A DNA stretch of 64,000 bases from an uncultured Bacteroidia bacterium (GCA_902785825.1 CACZZZ010000002.1:124001-188000); one strand, 5' to 3'. Shown: positions 25,702 through 35,146, numbered from the stretch's first letter. Made by a program: numbers and translations. The notes: a model not told the origin generated them from the letters alone.

Positions 25702-27441
25702 ATGGAAAGAAGGACAAGAGTAAGGTTCGCTCCCAGCCCGACAGGGCCGCTGCACATGGGTGGAGTCAGGACAGCATTATATAATTATCTGTATGCCAAG
25801 CAGAAAGGTGGAGACTTCATCATAAGGATCGAGGACACCGACTCCAATAGGTTTGTCCCGGGGGCCGAGGAATATATCATCGAGGCACTGACTTGGTGCG
25901 GCATAATCCCGGATGAGGGAGTGGACTCGAACGGAAAGGTCGTCGAGACTCCTTCAGCAAGGCATCCTCATGCCCCATATCGCCAGAGCCAGCGCAAGCC
26001 TATCTACAGGAAATACGCCGAGCAGCTGATCGCCAATGGCTACGCTTACTACGCTTTTGACTCAGCCGAAGAGCTGGGGAAGGCCAGGGCCGAAGCTGAA
26101 GCCGCTGGACAGACCTTCATCTACAACCAGGTCTCAAGGATGTCGCTGCGCAACTCCCTCACTCTTCCTCCAGCTGAGGTCGAGAGGTTGCTTGCGGAGA
26201 CTTCTGACTGGACGATACGCTTCAAGATGCCCTCGGACACCGTCGTCAAGATGGACGACCTGATCAGGGGCCACATCGAGGTCAACACTGACACCCTGGA
26301 TGATAAAGTCCTGTGGAAGAGAGCGGATGAACTTCCCACCTACCACCTCGCCAACATAGTGGACGACCACCTTATGGAGATCTCCGAGGTCATCCGCGGA
26401 GAGGAGTGGCTCCCTTCCCTGCCTTTGCATTACATGCTCTACAAGGCCTTCGGATGGGAGGACACAATGCCTCGCTTCGCGCACTTGTCCCTGCTGCTCA
26501 AGCCTATTGGTAATGGTAAGCTCAGCAAGAGAGACGGCGACAAGATGGGATTCCCGGTATTCCCTCTTCGCTGGACAAACCCCGAAGGAGAAACCTCAAG
26601 GGGTTACCGCGAGGACGGATATTTCCCGGAGGCTTTCGTGAATATGCTCGCCATGCTCGGCTGGAACCCGGGCGATGACCGGGAGCTGTTCACCATGGAA
26701 GAACTCATCGGCGCATTCTCCCTGGACAAGGTTCAGAAAGCTGGCGCCAAATTCAATCCGGAGAAAGCCAAATGGTACAACAGGGAATATCTTCGCATGA
26801 AGACCGACAAGGAACTCACCGATCTTCTTGTCCCTGTCCTTGAGGAGCACGGGATCAACGTTATCGACTGCCCCAAGTGCGCCCTAACGGCCGGAGCCGA
26901 GTTCAATGTAGCTGGCGGAGATTTGAGAAATCACATATTCACAAGGGATTACGTCCAGAGCGTTGTCGCTTTCACAAAGGAGAGGGCCACTTTCGTCCAG
27001 GACTTTTGGGCAATAGCATCGTATTTGTTCGTCGCCCCCGCTGACTTTGAGGCGTTCGGGATCAAGGCCGGTCCCCAGGTTGCTCCAGGAGCCGCCGACG
27101 CGAGGCCTGTTGACCCTCGAGCCAAGGTCTATGACGATTCCCTCACAGCGCCTTTCATCGCTAAGGATGTGGACAAGTTCTGGAAGCCGGAGATAGTCGA
27201 GATGGTTTCCAAGGTTGGAGAATTCGTCAAGACTTTCGACGGAAATTGGACTCTCGAAGGAGTCGGATCAGCGATTGAGGAATACATCAAAGGCAACGAG
27301 TGGCCGATGGGCAAGGTGATGAACGCCCTCAGGCTCGCCCTTGCCGGCAGTGCCAGCGGCCTCGGAATCGCCGACATCGTCTGGCGCATCGGCAAGATCG
27401 ACACCGCCGCCCGCATCGCCTTCGCTGCCAGCAGGCTGTGA
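25702..27441 (+). CDS. gltX: Glutamyl-tRNA synthetase
   Basis: Charges tRNA-Glu with glutamate. The class I motifs are clear: the HIGH-like site in FAPSPTGPLHMGGVRTALYN near residues 8-27 and the KMSKS-like site in GKLSKRDGDKMG near 272-283. In between is the editing-free connective part with KMPSDTVVKMDDLIRG. At 579 residues it is longer than the roughly 500-510 of related enzymes; part of the excess is an A/P/G-rich stretch (27058-27150, GIKAGPQVAPGAADARPV onward) in the C-terminal anticodon-binding part. It closes the division cluster, 10 bases after ftsZ, probably on the same transcript. No terminator is visible in the 68 bases before the convergent SGNH gene. Confidence 0.96.
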   Translation: MERRTRVRFAPSPTGPLHMGGVRTALYNYLYAKQKGGDFIIRIEDTDSNRFVPGAEEYIIEALTWCGIIPDEGVDSNGKVVETPSARHPHAPYRQSQRKPIYRKYAEQLIANGYAYYAFDSAEELGKARAEAEAAGQTFIYNQVSRMSLRNSLTLPPAEVERLLAETSDWTIRFKMPSDTVVKMDDLIRGHIEVNTDTLDDKVLWKRADELPTYHLANIVDDHLMEISEVIRGEEWLPSLPLHYMLYKAFGWEDTMPRFAHLSLLLKPIGNGKLSKRDGDKMGFPVFPLRWTNPEGETSRGYREDGYFPEAFVNMLAMLGWNPGDDRELFTMEELIGAFSLDKVQKAGAKFNPEKAKWYNREYLRMKTDKELTDLLVPVLEEHGINVIDCPKCALTAGAEFNVAGGDLRNHIFTRDYVQSVVAFTKERATFVQDFWAIASYLFVAPADFEAFGIKAGPQVAPGAADARPVDPRAKVYDDSLTAPFIAKDVDKFWKPEIVEMVSKVGEFVKTFDGNWTLEGVGSAIEEYIKGNEWPMGKVMNALRLALAGSASGLGIADIVWRIGKIDTAARIAFAASRL

Positions 27442-27509
27442 CTTTATTCGCAAATTAGCCGCTACGGGCAAGATCCCTCACATAGGCACCGGAGAAGGCT
27501 TTGAGATAT

Positions 27510-28619
27510 CTAGCGCTTCCGGAGAGCTTTCTTGAGGGTCGGGAGGACGTATTCGGTGTAGCGGACCATGCCGAGATCGGTGAAGTGGACACCGTCAACA
27601 GTGGCCTCGCCGTCGGTTCCGAGCATCTTGTCGCCCTTTATGTAATATATCCTCTTCTCCCCCGCCTTTTTCAGTTTCTCGTAAACCGCTCGCATAGAGG
27701 CGTTTCTGGCCGCCACGTCTGCCGCGGCCTTCTGGTCGAAGACAGTATGGGGATAATTGGGATTCTCTATAAACACAACCGGCACGTCAGGATGGGCATC
27801 CCTAATAATTCTGAAGAACTTCTCTTCTCTCTCATCAATAAGTGACGCATTGCAGTTGGGCACATTATCCAGGACGAAAAGTGACGGATTCTCAACAGAA
27901 GCCATCAACTCGGCGATCTCATAATCAAGCTTTGCGTTGCCGCTGAATCCGAGATTGACGACCTCCCTGTCCAGCTCCCTGGAGATAATATTCGTGAAAG
28001 CCATTCCCGGTCGGTTGGCGCAACCTCCCTGAAGGATGCTCGTCCCATACATCACGATCGGAGAACCTTTCTTAGGACTGTCAAGGGCTGGCTGATCGAT
28101 AACTGAGCCTTCCTCGACTCCGATCTCAAGCTTCTTGACACCCTCGTAAAGGGAAAAATAGACAATATATTCTCTCATCACAGGCTCCATGTTGCCGATG
28201 ACCATTACGTCGTTGAGCGTGTCCTTCTGAGGTCTGGCGCTTCGGGCGAATCTCCAATGGCCATCGATTGGATCCTGGGTATAAAGATCCAGTCCCCTCG
28301 TACCGGTGTCTGTCATGTGGTTCATCGTGGCGAGACCGAAGGAGATCCACCTCAACTTGATGGAAGGTGAATTGGAACGGAAGCGCACCGAAATCCCGGC
28401 CGAATGGTGAGCCAGTCCCCAAACATCCTGACGGATAATACCTTCCAACGAAGCGGGAAGCCTCTCATAAGTAGCCGAAGTGTTCGGAACCGCCTTCCCG
28501 TAGATAGGGAATGTCGAAGCATCCGTGTAGAGATAAGACTTGTTTTCCTGCGCATAAGCCGCTACAGCGGAGAATAACAAAAAGCCCAGAATGGCCTTAA
28601 TCTTGACTAATCGTTTCAT
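27510..28619 (-). CDS. Secreted SGNH-type esterase with N-terminal GxDLY domain
   Basis: I choose the ATG at 28619 (MKRLVKIKAILGFLLFSAV...), which gives a good signal peptide; an in-frame ATG at 28640 would add seven residues. Residues about 60-165 hold the small beta domain with the GLDLY motif (GxDLY family). The C-terminal SGNH hydrolase has the nucleophile block MYGTSILQGG (GTS in place of GDS), the glycine in NLGFSGNAKLD, the asparagine in NVPNCNA and the C-terminal DGVHFTDLG with Asp and His. Such proteins are often carbohydrate esterases. Divergent from a sialidase-like gene, so removal of acetyl groups from sialic acid or host glycans is a reasonable guess only. Confidence 0.85.
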   Translation of the reverse strand: MKRLVKIKAILGFLLFSAVAAYAQENKSYLYTDASTFPIYGKAVPNTSATYERLPASLEGIIRQDVWGLAHHSAGISVRFRSNSPSIKLRWISFGLATMNHMTDTGTRGLDLYTQDPIDGHWRFARSARPQKDTLNDVMVIGNMEPVMREYIVYFSLYEGVKKLEIGVEEGSVIDQPALDSPKKGSPIVMYGTSILQGGCANRPGMAFTNIISRELDREVVNLGFSGNAKLDYEIAELMASVENPSLFVLDNVPNCNASLIDEREEKFFRIIRDAHPDVPVVFIENPNYPHTVFDQKAAADVAARNASMRAVYEKLKKAGEKRIYYIKGDKMLGTDGEATVDGVHFTDLGMVRYTEYVLPTLKKALRKR

Positions 28620-28641
28620 GACATTCAAATAAGGATACACA

Positions 28642-28670
28642 CAAAATTAACGAAAAAAGCCCAGTATCAA
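28642..28670 (-). promoter_or_regulatory. Promoter of the SGNH esterase gene
   Basis: On the minus strand TTG (28670-28668) is followed after 18 bases by TAATTTTG (28649-28642), a full match to TAnnTTTG, with about 22 bases to the chosen start. This is the best two-part Bacteroidota promoter in the window. Confidence 0.6.
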
Positions 28671-28719
28671 TAATTATTTGATAACTTGCGGCCATTCACT
28701 GATAACCAATCCGAGCACA

Positions 28720-30510
28720 ATGAGAAAGATTATTTTAGTAATAGGCATGGCTCTCTGTGTGATATCTTACGGGCAGCAGCGCCAACGTCCTTGGCTTAAA
28801 GCTATGGAGGACAGGATGTCAGATGATGAGAAAGAGATGCTCAAAGCCATCTATGCTCCCACGATCGTTGCGACTCCCTTGGAAGACGCTAGACGGAGCG
28901 TATGTGTCATGCCGGACGGCGAGATCCGTTGCTATGGTTCCGTCCAACGCACTGAAACCAGCCCGAAAGGAAAAGCCGCGTACCTCTCATCCATTGACGG
29001 CGGTCTCACATGGAAACTATACTATTCCCGAGGCAATATGGGAGCTGCCACTTATATCCCAGAGAAAGGAATCTTCGTCACTTCCACAACAGATGCCGAA
29101 GGAACATGGTTCCTGATTTCCAAAGTCGGGCCGGAAGATCCGGATCCTGTCAGAGTCAAAGTGTCTTCCTACAGGTTTTCCGACTGCTTCCAGCCAACTA
29201 AATCAGACTTTTCCGACCGGATTTTCTTCACCGGACAACGCCGAAACGAGCGTAATGAGTCCGTCCCAACTTTCATTTATACTGACGACTATGGGAAAAC
29301 TTTCCACCTGGTCGAGCTTCCCCATCCTCCGAAACCAGAGATAGCGTATCCTCACAAGGGAATCCGATGGAGCAATGACTGTGGAACCGAGCCTATGGCT
29401 TGTGAACTCAGACCAGATCTAATGACTATGCTGATCCGGAACGCCACCGACACCTTCTACCAGTCTTACTCCAAAGATGGCGGCACGACGTGGTCTCATC
29501 CGGAACCTTCTGTATTTCAAGGATGTATAACCACACCATTTATGCTTCCACTCTCAGACGGAAGAATCCTCAACTTCTGGAACAACACCAGGCCACTGCC
29601 GGAGCTGGACCATGAGACCCAGATGCCTCCCCTGGCCGAGACTGTCAAGGATGGGACGTGGGAAGATGTGTTCACCAATAGGGATGCCGCTCATGCCGCC
29701 TTATCAGAGGATGGTGGCGGGACATGGACCGGAATACGTGAGATCTACCTGAACGGGATACGGAACAATGCGGACTTCCGCTATGTGGGAGGAGTATTGT
29801 ACTCGCTCGACAAAAGTGTCCACCAGTTCCAAGCATTCGAGTTGCCTTTCAACAAGATCCTGGTCACTTTCGGGCAGAACCCGGTTTCACGCCGCATGCT
29901 TATCTTCGACCTGGATTGGCTCAAAGAGACGGGACGGCAGGATAATTTTATCGAAGGGCTCGGAGGTTTGAGCACCTTCGTATATGTCAAAAGTATCTCT
30001 GGTTCCGCCGAGGCATACGCCGGGAACGGCCACTGCGCCTGGAACCGCACTAACGGAGCCCTTCTCGTCCCTGACCCGGAAGGAGGCTACTCTGACGTCC
30101 TGCAGTTATCGAAATATCCTGACGAGCGCCTGTTCAACGACATCCAGGGGCTCACATGGAACTTTCCCGCCAGCCACGAGGGAGAGGTGGAGATAGGATT
30201 CTTCCTCGCTGAAGACACAATGCGGATTAACCTGACAGACTGCTGGTTCAACCCATGCGATCCCTATGTGGCGTCACAGTCACAATTCTCTACCGATCTG
30301 ACAGCTGACGATGTTCCGTCCGGCGCCTGGCACACCCTCCTGCTGAAATATGATCCGGAATGGGTGGAGGTCAGTTGTGACGGCAAGGGCGTGACCCGCC
30401 TGAAGGCAAAGAAAAACAGCCCTCTCGGGCTGTCTTATCTGAATATCCAATGCGTTAGCGATTCTTCCTACAGCAAAGGGACATATATCCGCCTCCTTAA
30501 AAAGAGGTGA
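28720..30510 (+). CDS. Secreted sialidase-like (BNR propeller) protein with C-terminal extra domain
   Basis: The ATG at 28720 (MRKIILVIGMALCVISYGQQ) gives a clean signal peptide. The protein is then 596 residues long. Asp-box-like turns are visible in SSIDGGLTWKLYYS, YTDDYGKTFHLV, SKDGGTTWSHPE and SEDGGGTWTGI, indicating a sialidase-fold propeller from about 50 to 440. The remaining C-terminal part (about 450-596) looks like an all-beta, lectin- or laminin-like domain (EIGFFLAEDTMRINL, WHTLLLKYDPEWVEVS). I do not see the YRIP motif of true sialidases, so it may be a related glycosidase with another substrate. It is divergent from the SGNH esterase. Confidence 0.72.
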   Translation: MRKIILVIGMALCVISYGQQRQRPWLKAMEDRMSDDEKEMLKAIYAPTIVATPLEDARRSVCVMPDGEIRCYGSVQRTETSPKGKAAYLSSIDGGLTWKLYYSRGNMGAATYIPEKGIFVTSTTDAEGTWFLISKVGPEDPDPVRVKVSSYRFSDCFQPTKSDFSDRIFFTGQRRNERNESVPTFIYTDDYGKTFHLVELPHPPKPEIAYPHKGIRWSNDCGTEPMACELRPDLMTMLIRNATDTFYQSYSKDGGTTWSHPEPSVFQGCITTPFMLPLSDGRILNFWNNTRPLPELDHETQMPPLAETVKDGTWEDVFTNRDAAHAALSEDGGGTWTGIREIYLNGIRNNADFRYVGGVLYSLDKSVHQFQAFELPFNKILVTFGQNPVSRRMLIFDLDWLKETGRQDNFIEGLGGLSTFVYVKSISGSAEAYAGNGHCAWNRTNGALLVPDPEGGYSDVLQLSKYPDERLFNDIQGLTWNFPASHEGEVEIGFFLAEDTMRINLTDCWFNPCDPYVASQSQFSTDLTADDVPSGAWHTLLLKYDPEWVEVSCDGKGVTRLKAKKNSPLGLSYLNIQCVSDSSYSKGTYIRLLKKR

Positions 30511-30516
30511 TGAGTC

Positions 30517-30990
30517 TTAGAACATGTAACGTACTCCGAGACCTAAGGTCAGGAGGCCGTTACGGCGAACCTTACCGTCTCCGAACATGAGACGGGGACG
30601 CAGGCTCATAGAGATCTGCAATGGGAAATCGAAGATATATTCCAAGCCGACATTTCCAAGAAGACCGGCATAGACAACATTCTCGCTCTTACCATTATCC
30701 CAGACAGCCACACTTGCTCCTGGGCCCACATAGAAGCCCCACTGACCTTCCGGAGTCCAGTCAGGATGGGCGATCATGAAATTATAGACTCCGTCAAAGT
30801 GGAAAGCCTCGGTGTTGAATACATTGTCCAGGCCAAGCTCAAACTCAAGGAAATCGTTCTCCCCGGCGTAGTTCTCATAACTGACATCAACACCGTAGTT
30901 TCCGATGCGGACGCCGATCGCCTTGGGCTGGGCCGCGGCGACAGAGGCCAGAGCCACTGACGCCACAATCACAAGCAATAACTTACGCAT
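30517..30990 (-). CDS. Small outer membrane beta-barrel protein
   Basis: A 157-residue protein with signal peptide MRKLLLVIVASVALASVAAAQ. The rest alternates polar and hydrophobic residues in short strands (VRIGNYGVDVSYENY, DFLEFELGLDNVF, GFYVGPGASVAVW, NVGLEYIFDFPLQISMSLRP) and ends LLTLGLGVRYMF, with a terminal aromatic residue as in many outer membrane barrels. About eight strands can be drawn. No specific function is evident. It is the last gene of the minus-strand block, 4 bases after rnfA, and is convergent with the sialidase-like gene only 6 bases away. Confidence 0.75.
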   Translation of the reverse strand: MRKLLLVIVASVALASVAAAQPKAIGVRIGNYGVDVSYENYAGENDFLEFELGLDNVFNTEAFHFDGVYNFMIAHPDWTPEGQWGFYVGPGASVAVWDNGKSENVVYAGLLGNVGLEYIFDFPLQISMSLRPRLMFGDGKVRRNGLLTLGLGVRYMF

Positions 30991-30994
30991 ACGC

Positions 30995-31597
30995 CTAAAC
31001 CATTCCCGAGAAACCCATGAAGGCCATAGCCAGGATGCCGCAGGTCACAAGAGCTATAGGCACGCCCTTGAACTGCTTGGGAACATCGTTTAATTCAAGA
31101 TGCTCTCTCAAGCCTGCAAACAGGATGAGGGCCATTCCATAACCGAGGGCGGTGGCGAAAGCGTAAACCACAGACTCACCAAGATTGAGCATGTGGGCGG
31201 CTCCACCTCCGAAGGTGAATTCCTTTGTCACCACATTGAGAGCCACACCGAGAACAGCGCAGTTAGTGGTGATAAGGGGCAGGAATATTCCGAGAGCCTG
31301 ATAAAGCGACGGGCTGATCTTCTTAAGCACGATCTCGACCATCTGCACCAGGGCCGCTATCACCAGGATGAAGGCGATAGTCTGAAGGAACTCAAGGCCG
31401 AAAACGACGAGCAAGTACTTGTTGATCAAATAGGTCACCAAAGTAGCGAGAGTGATGACAAACACCACCGCTCCTGACATTCCTGTCGCCGTGGAGATCT
31501 TGCTGGAAACTCCAATGAAAGGACATGTGCCCAGGAACTGGGCCAGCATGATGTTATTGACGAATATCGCCGAGATGATTATGAGGAAATATTCCAT
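30995..31597 (-). CDS. rnfA: Ion-translocating oxidoreductase complex subunit RnfA
   Basis: A 200-residue membrane subunit with six helices. The start MEYFLIIISAIFVNNIMLAQFLGTCPF (here in parts: MEYFLIIISAIFVNN, MLAQFLGTCPFIGVS) and LITTNCAVLGVALNV are typical of RnfA/NqrE, including the two cysteines in the half-helices that hold an iron-sulfur centre at the membrane core. Rnf couples electron flow between ferredoxin and NAD to ion movement (Na+ or H+). It is the last Rnf gene, 3 bases after rnfE. Confidence 0.96.
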   Translation of the reverse strand: MEYFLIIISAIFVNNIMLAQFLGTCPFIGVSSKISTATGMSGAVVFVITLATLVTYLINKYLLVVFGLEFLQTIAFILVIAALVQMVEIVLKKISPSLYQALGIFLPLITTNCAVLGVALNVVTKEFTFGGGAAHMLNLGESVVYAFATALGYGMALILFAGLREHLELNDVPKQFKGVPIALVTCGILAMAFMGFSGMV

Positions 31598-31600
31598 AGC

Positions 31601-32191
31601 CTAGCTCTTTTTAGCGATTTTGTTGAAAAGGACCATCAGATAACCCAGGGCGATGAAAGCGCCGGGGGCCATCACGAACACAAGGATACCGTCGCCGGAG
31701 ATGAACTTCCAGCCGAAAGCGGATCCGCTACCGAGAATCTCGCGGACAAGACCGAGGACAGTCAGGCTCATGGTGAAGCCGAAACCGATTCCGAGGCCGT
31801 CCAACGCGGAGTCAACTATCCCGTTCTTGCAGGCGTAGGCCTCAGCGCGTCCGAGGACGATACAGTTCACGACGATAAGCGGGATGAAAAGACCGAGGGT
31901 CTTGTACATGTCGGGAGTGTATGCCTGCATGGCGAACTGGAGGATAGTCACAAAGGTAGCGATAACCACGATATAGACAGGAATATGAACCTTGTCCGGA
32001 ACCACCGGGGCGATAGCGGAAATCACTATGTTAGAGAGCACCAGGACGAAAAGTGTCGCGAGGCCCATGCTCATGCCGTTAATCGCGGAAGTGGTGGTCG
32101 CCAAGGTCGGGCACAATCCCAGCAGAAGGACAAATGTCGGATTCTCCTTGAAGAAACCCTTCGTGAATATACTAAGTTTTCTCTTGCTCAT
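31601..32191 (-). CDS. rnfE: Ion-translocating oxidoreductase complex subunit RnfE
   Basis: A 196-residue membrane subunit related to RnfA in inverted topology. It has FVLLLGLCPTLATTTSAINGM and LFIPLIVVNCIVLGRAEAYA, each with the conserved cysteine that pairs with those of RnfA to bind the [2Fe-2S] centre. Six helices are predicted by eye. It lies between rnfG and rnfA with gaps of 3 bases, in the order usual for Bacteroidota. Length is slightly short of the roughly 200-230 typical of other phyla but shows no missing part. Confidence 0.96.
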   Translation of the reverse strand: MSKRKLSIFTKGFFKENPTFVLLLGLCPTLATTTSAINGMSMGLATLFVLVLSNIVISAIAPVVPDKVHIPVYIVVIATFVTILQFAMQAYTPDMYKTLGLFIPLIVVNCIVLGRAEAYACKNGIVDSALDGLGIGFGFTMSLTVLGLVREILGSGSAFGWKFISGDGILVFVMAPGAFIALGYLMVLFNKIAKKS

Positions 32192-32194
32192 AGC

Positions 32195-32758
32195 CTATTC
32201 TCCTTTAATGGTCTTGAAAGCTTCCACAGCGTTTTTCACAGCGAGAGCATAAGCCCTTGAGGTGATAGTGGAAGCGGTAATGGCATCAATATCTCCGCCA
32301 TCTTTCTTAACGGAAAGAATCTTCTCAGCAGGGTTGAATCCCTTGAACTGTGAATAGAAATGCTCGTCAGAGGTGCACTTGGCTCCAAGGCCGGGGGTCT
32401 CGGTGTGAGACAGGACGGAGGTGTTGTAAACGGTTCCGTCCGGAGTGATTCCGACCATGAGGGTGAGGGGACCTCCAAAACCCACGACAGTCGATTTCAC
32501 CGCATAAGCCTTGACAGAACCTCCTTCTGTGCTGACGTAATACTCGGAAGGCTGTCCGCCCACCTGGATTGTCTTGGCCTCGGAAAGCTCGCCTCCCTCA
32601 GGGAGAACAGCTCCGATCGAAGCCTTGAGAATGTCGGCATTGGCCTTGGCGATCGGCTCAGCGGTAAGGACATACATTCCTCCGAGAAGAGCGGAGCAAA
32701 CGAGGCAGACCGCCGTCAGGCAAAGAGCCATATTGGTAAGATTGGATTTAACAGCCAT
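32195..32758 (-). CDS. rnfG: Ion-translocating oxidoreductase complex subunit RnfG (FMN-binding)
   Basis: A 187-residue protein with one N-terminal membrane helix (LTNMALCLTAVCLVCSALLGG) and a periplasmic FMN-binding domain. The flavin attachment site appears as DAITASTITSRA near residues 157-168, in which the final threonines align with the Thr that takes FMN through a phosphoester bond in RnfG/NqrC; the sequence departs from the usual SGAT form. GFGGPLTLMVGITPDG and ETPGLGAKC are typical of the domain. It is encoded 4 bases after rnfD. Confidence 0.93.
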   Translation of the reverse strand: MAVKSNLTNMALCLTAVCLVCSALLGGMYVLTAEPIAKANADILKASIGAVLPEGGELSEAKTIQVGGQPSEYYVSTEGGSVKAYAVKSTVVGFGGPLTLMVGITPDGTVYNTSVLSHTETPGLGAKCTSDEHFYSQFKGFNPAEKILSVKKDGGDIDAITASTITSRAYALAVKNAVEAFKTIKGE

Positions 32759-32761
32759 AAT

Positions 32762-33745
32762 CTAAGCCCTCCCGTATTTTTTCTGATGGAACCAATTGTT
32801 CAGAAGAGGAACCGTCGAGTTCATGATGAGGATAGCGAAGCTGACGCCCTCGGGATATGACCCGAAGTACCTGATCATCAGCGTAATGAATCCGATCCCT
32901 ATTCCGAAGATAATGCCGCCCTTCGTGCTCATCGGACTTGTCACGTAATCGGTAGCCATGAAGCAGGCTCCGAGAAGAAGACCACCGGAAAGAAGGTTGA
33001 AGAGAGGATCGGTGAATTGGGCCGGATTGGCAAGCCAGAAAACGCATGAGACTGCCGCCACGGTACCAAGGATCGAGAGAGTGATCCAAGGCTTGATAAC
33101 CTTGCGGGCCAGCAAGTAAATGAAGCCCACCAGGATAGCGATGGCGCAGGCCTCACCCGCGGAACCACCGATATTGGCGAACAGCATCTGGGAATATGAA
33201 TACCCATGGCTGGACATCAGTTCGGGAACTGTCGAACCCTGCATGAGACCTTCCTTGATGACTCCCAGAGGTGTGGCTCCGGAGATCGCGTCCACACCAA
33301 ACAAGCCCTGAGGGATCTCCCAATGGGTCATGTAGGTGGGGAATGAGATGAGAAGGAAGACTCGGCCGACAAGAGCCGGATTGAACACATTCTGTCCCAG
33401 TCCGCCGAAAGTCATCTTGGCGACTCCGATAGCGACCAGGGCTCCGAGGAATACCACCCACCAAGGAGTTGTCGGAGGCAGGTTCAAAGCGAGAAGGACT
33501 CCGGTCACGGCTGCTGACCAGTCGCCCAGGGTCGAGGCCTTCTTAAGGCAATATCTTGTGATAAGGTACTCCAGCACCATGCAGGAGAGTACGCTCACGG
33601 CCAGCACCAAAAGTTCTTTCCAGCCGTAGAAAACGACTGAGACGACCACTGCCGGCAGCAGGGCGATCACGACATCCCTCATGAGAACCTTCGTGGTTGT
33701 CGTCGAGTGGATGTGAGGGTTAGGTGAAACCAATATCTTGTCCAT
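32762..33745 (-). CDS. rnfD: Ion-translocating oxidoreductase complex subunit RnfD
   Basis: A 327-residue membrane subunit with about nine helices. It starts with SPNPHIHSTTTTKVLMRDV, the standard RnfD opening, and has the covalent FMN site SGATPLGVIKEG near residue 170, intact. KMTFGGLGQNVFNPALVGR and the C-terminal EGVSFAILIMNSTVPLLN are also typical; the last is a conserved periplasmic segment. It lies between rnfC and rnfG with 3-base gaps. Length is normal for the family. Confidence 0.97.
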   Translation of the reverse strand: MDKILVSPNPHIHSTTTTKVLMRDVVIALLPAVVVSVVFYGWKELLVLAVSVLSCMVLEYLITRYCLKKASTLGDWSAAVTGVLLALNLPPTTPWWVVFLGALVAIGVAKMTFGGLGQNVFNPALVGRVFLLISFPTYMTHWEIPQGLFGVDAISGATPLGVIKEGLMQGSTVPELMSSHGYSYSQMLFANIGGSAGEACAIAILVGFIYLLARKVIKPWITLSILGTVAAVSCVFWLANPAQFTDPLFNLLSGGLLLGACFMATDYVTSPMSTKGGIIFGIGIGFITLMIRYFGSYPEGVSFAILIMNSTVPLLNNWFHQKKYGRA

Positions 33746-33748
33746 ACG

Positions 33749-35146
33749 TTATTCTGTTTTAGCTTTCGCTGCCTCGGCAGCGGCCTTGGCGGCCGCGGCG
33801 CGGGCTCTCATTATACCCATGACTTGTCCCCTGGCCTGGCTGATCACGTCAAGAAGAGGGATTCCAGCGGGGCAGGAATACAGGCAGCAACCGCACATGA
33901 TGCAGTCCTGCACGGCATTGGCCTCCAATGCGTCAGTGTCACCTGCCTTGGCCAGACGATTCAGGAGGAACGGCTCCAGACCCATAGGGCAGGCGTCAGC
34001 GCACTTTCCGCAGCGGATACAGCTGCTCTCAGGCATCCTCTTGGTCTGCTCCCTTGTGAGGAACAGGAGTCCTCCGGTACCCTTCATCGTGGCGGCCTCG
34101 AGGTTAGCGATGGATTTACCCATCATCGGGCCGCCGCTGATAACTTTAGCCGCATCCTTCGGGACACCTCCGAGATAATCTATCACATAGTTGAGGGGAG
34201 TTCCGACCCTGACAATCAGGTTAGCCTGCTTGGGGAAGCACTCTCCTGTCACTGTGACTGAGTTGTCAATCAGGGGCTTATTCTTCTGGACAGCCTCATA
34301 GACAGCAAGGGCTGTGCAGACATTGTCAACGACAGCGCCAACGTCTATAGGCAAACCACCGGACTTGACCTGACGGTGCATCACAGCATCAATGAGCTGT
34401 TTCTCACCACCTTCCGGATATTTCTTCATAAGAGACAGCACCTCGATCCCGGAATATTCAGGTCCCTTGGCCTTGAGGGACTCGACGACCTTCGTTATAT
34501 GCTCGATAGCCTCAAGCTTGTTGTCCTCAATAGCGATGGTAGCCTTGGCAACTCCGAGAGCCTTCTTGATGATAGCGGTACCGACAACGACCTGCTCACC
34601 TTTCTCCAGGAGGGTCCTGAAATCGGAAGTGAGGTAAGGCTCGCATTCGCAACCGTTGATTATCAGCATCTCACAGGTCTTTCCAGGAGGCGGGCTGAGT
34701 TTGACATGTGTGGGGAACGTGGCACCTCCAAGGCCAACGACACCACCGAGCTTTATCTTCTCGATGATAGCCTTCGGATCTTGGGGAATATCCGTCACCA
34801 ACGTGTCTGTGCGGTCGATGTCCTCCATCCACTCGTCACCTTCGACAGCGATCTCCACAACCATCTGGTTGTTACCAGAGAGATCCTTCCTCGGACCGAT
34901 GGACTTGACAGTACCGGAGACTGATGAGTGAATATATGCCGACATGAAAGCGCCGGGCTCGGCGATCACCTGACCGACTTTGACTTTATCACCCACGGCC
35001 ACAACAGGTTTCGCCGGAGCACCAATATGCTGTGACAGAGCTATATAGACTGTCGGAGCTATCGGCAGATACTCCAGTTTGCAGTCTCTGGATATCTTGG
35101 AATCAGCGGGATGGACTCCGCCTATCGAGAATGTTCTTCTAGCCAT
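33749..35146 (-). CDS. rnfC: Ion-translocating oxidoreductase complex subunit RnfC
   Basis: The soluble NADH-binding subunit, 465 residues. After an N-terminal barrel domain come the nucleotide and FMN site GGVVGLGGATFPTHVKL near residues 118-134 and the SLBB-like region. Two ferredoxin-type [4Fe-4S] motifs follow, CIRCGKCADACPMG near 376 and CIMCGCCLYSCPAG near 415. The C-terminus is short and alanine-rich, unlike the long tails of some proteobacterial RnfC. It overlaps rnfB by 8 bases, which points to coupled translation. Confidence 0.97.
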   Translation of the reverse strand: MARRTFSIGGVHPADSKISRDCKLEYLPIAPTVYIALSQHIGAPAKPVVAVGDKVKVGQVIAEPGAFMSAYIHSSVSGTVKSIGPRKDLSGNNQMVVEIAVEGDEWMEDIDRTDTLVTDIPQDPKAIIEKIKLGGVVGLGGATFPTHVKLSPPPGKTCEMLIINGCECEPYLTSDFRTLLEKGEQVVVGTAIIKKALGVAKATIAIEDNKLEAIEHITKVVESLKAKGPEYSGIEVLSLMKKYPEGGEKQLIDAVMHRQVKSGGLPIDVGAVVDNVCTALAVYEAVQKNKPLIDNSVTVTGECFPKQANLIVRVGTPLNYVIDYLGGVPKDAAKVISGGPMMGKSIANLEAATMKGTGGLLFLTREQTKRMPESSCIRCGKCADACPMGLEPFLLNRLAKAGDTDALEANAVQDCIMCGCCLYSCPAGIPLLDVISQARGQVMGIMRARAAAAKAAAEAAKAKTE

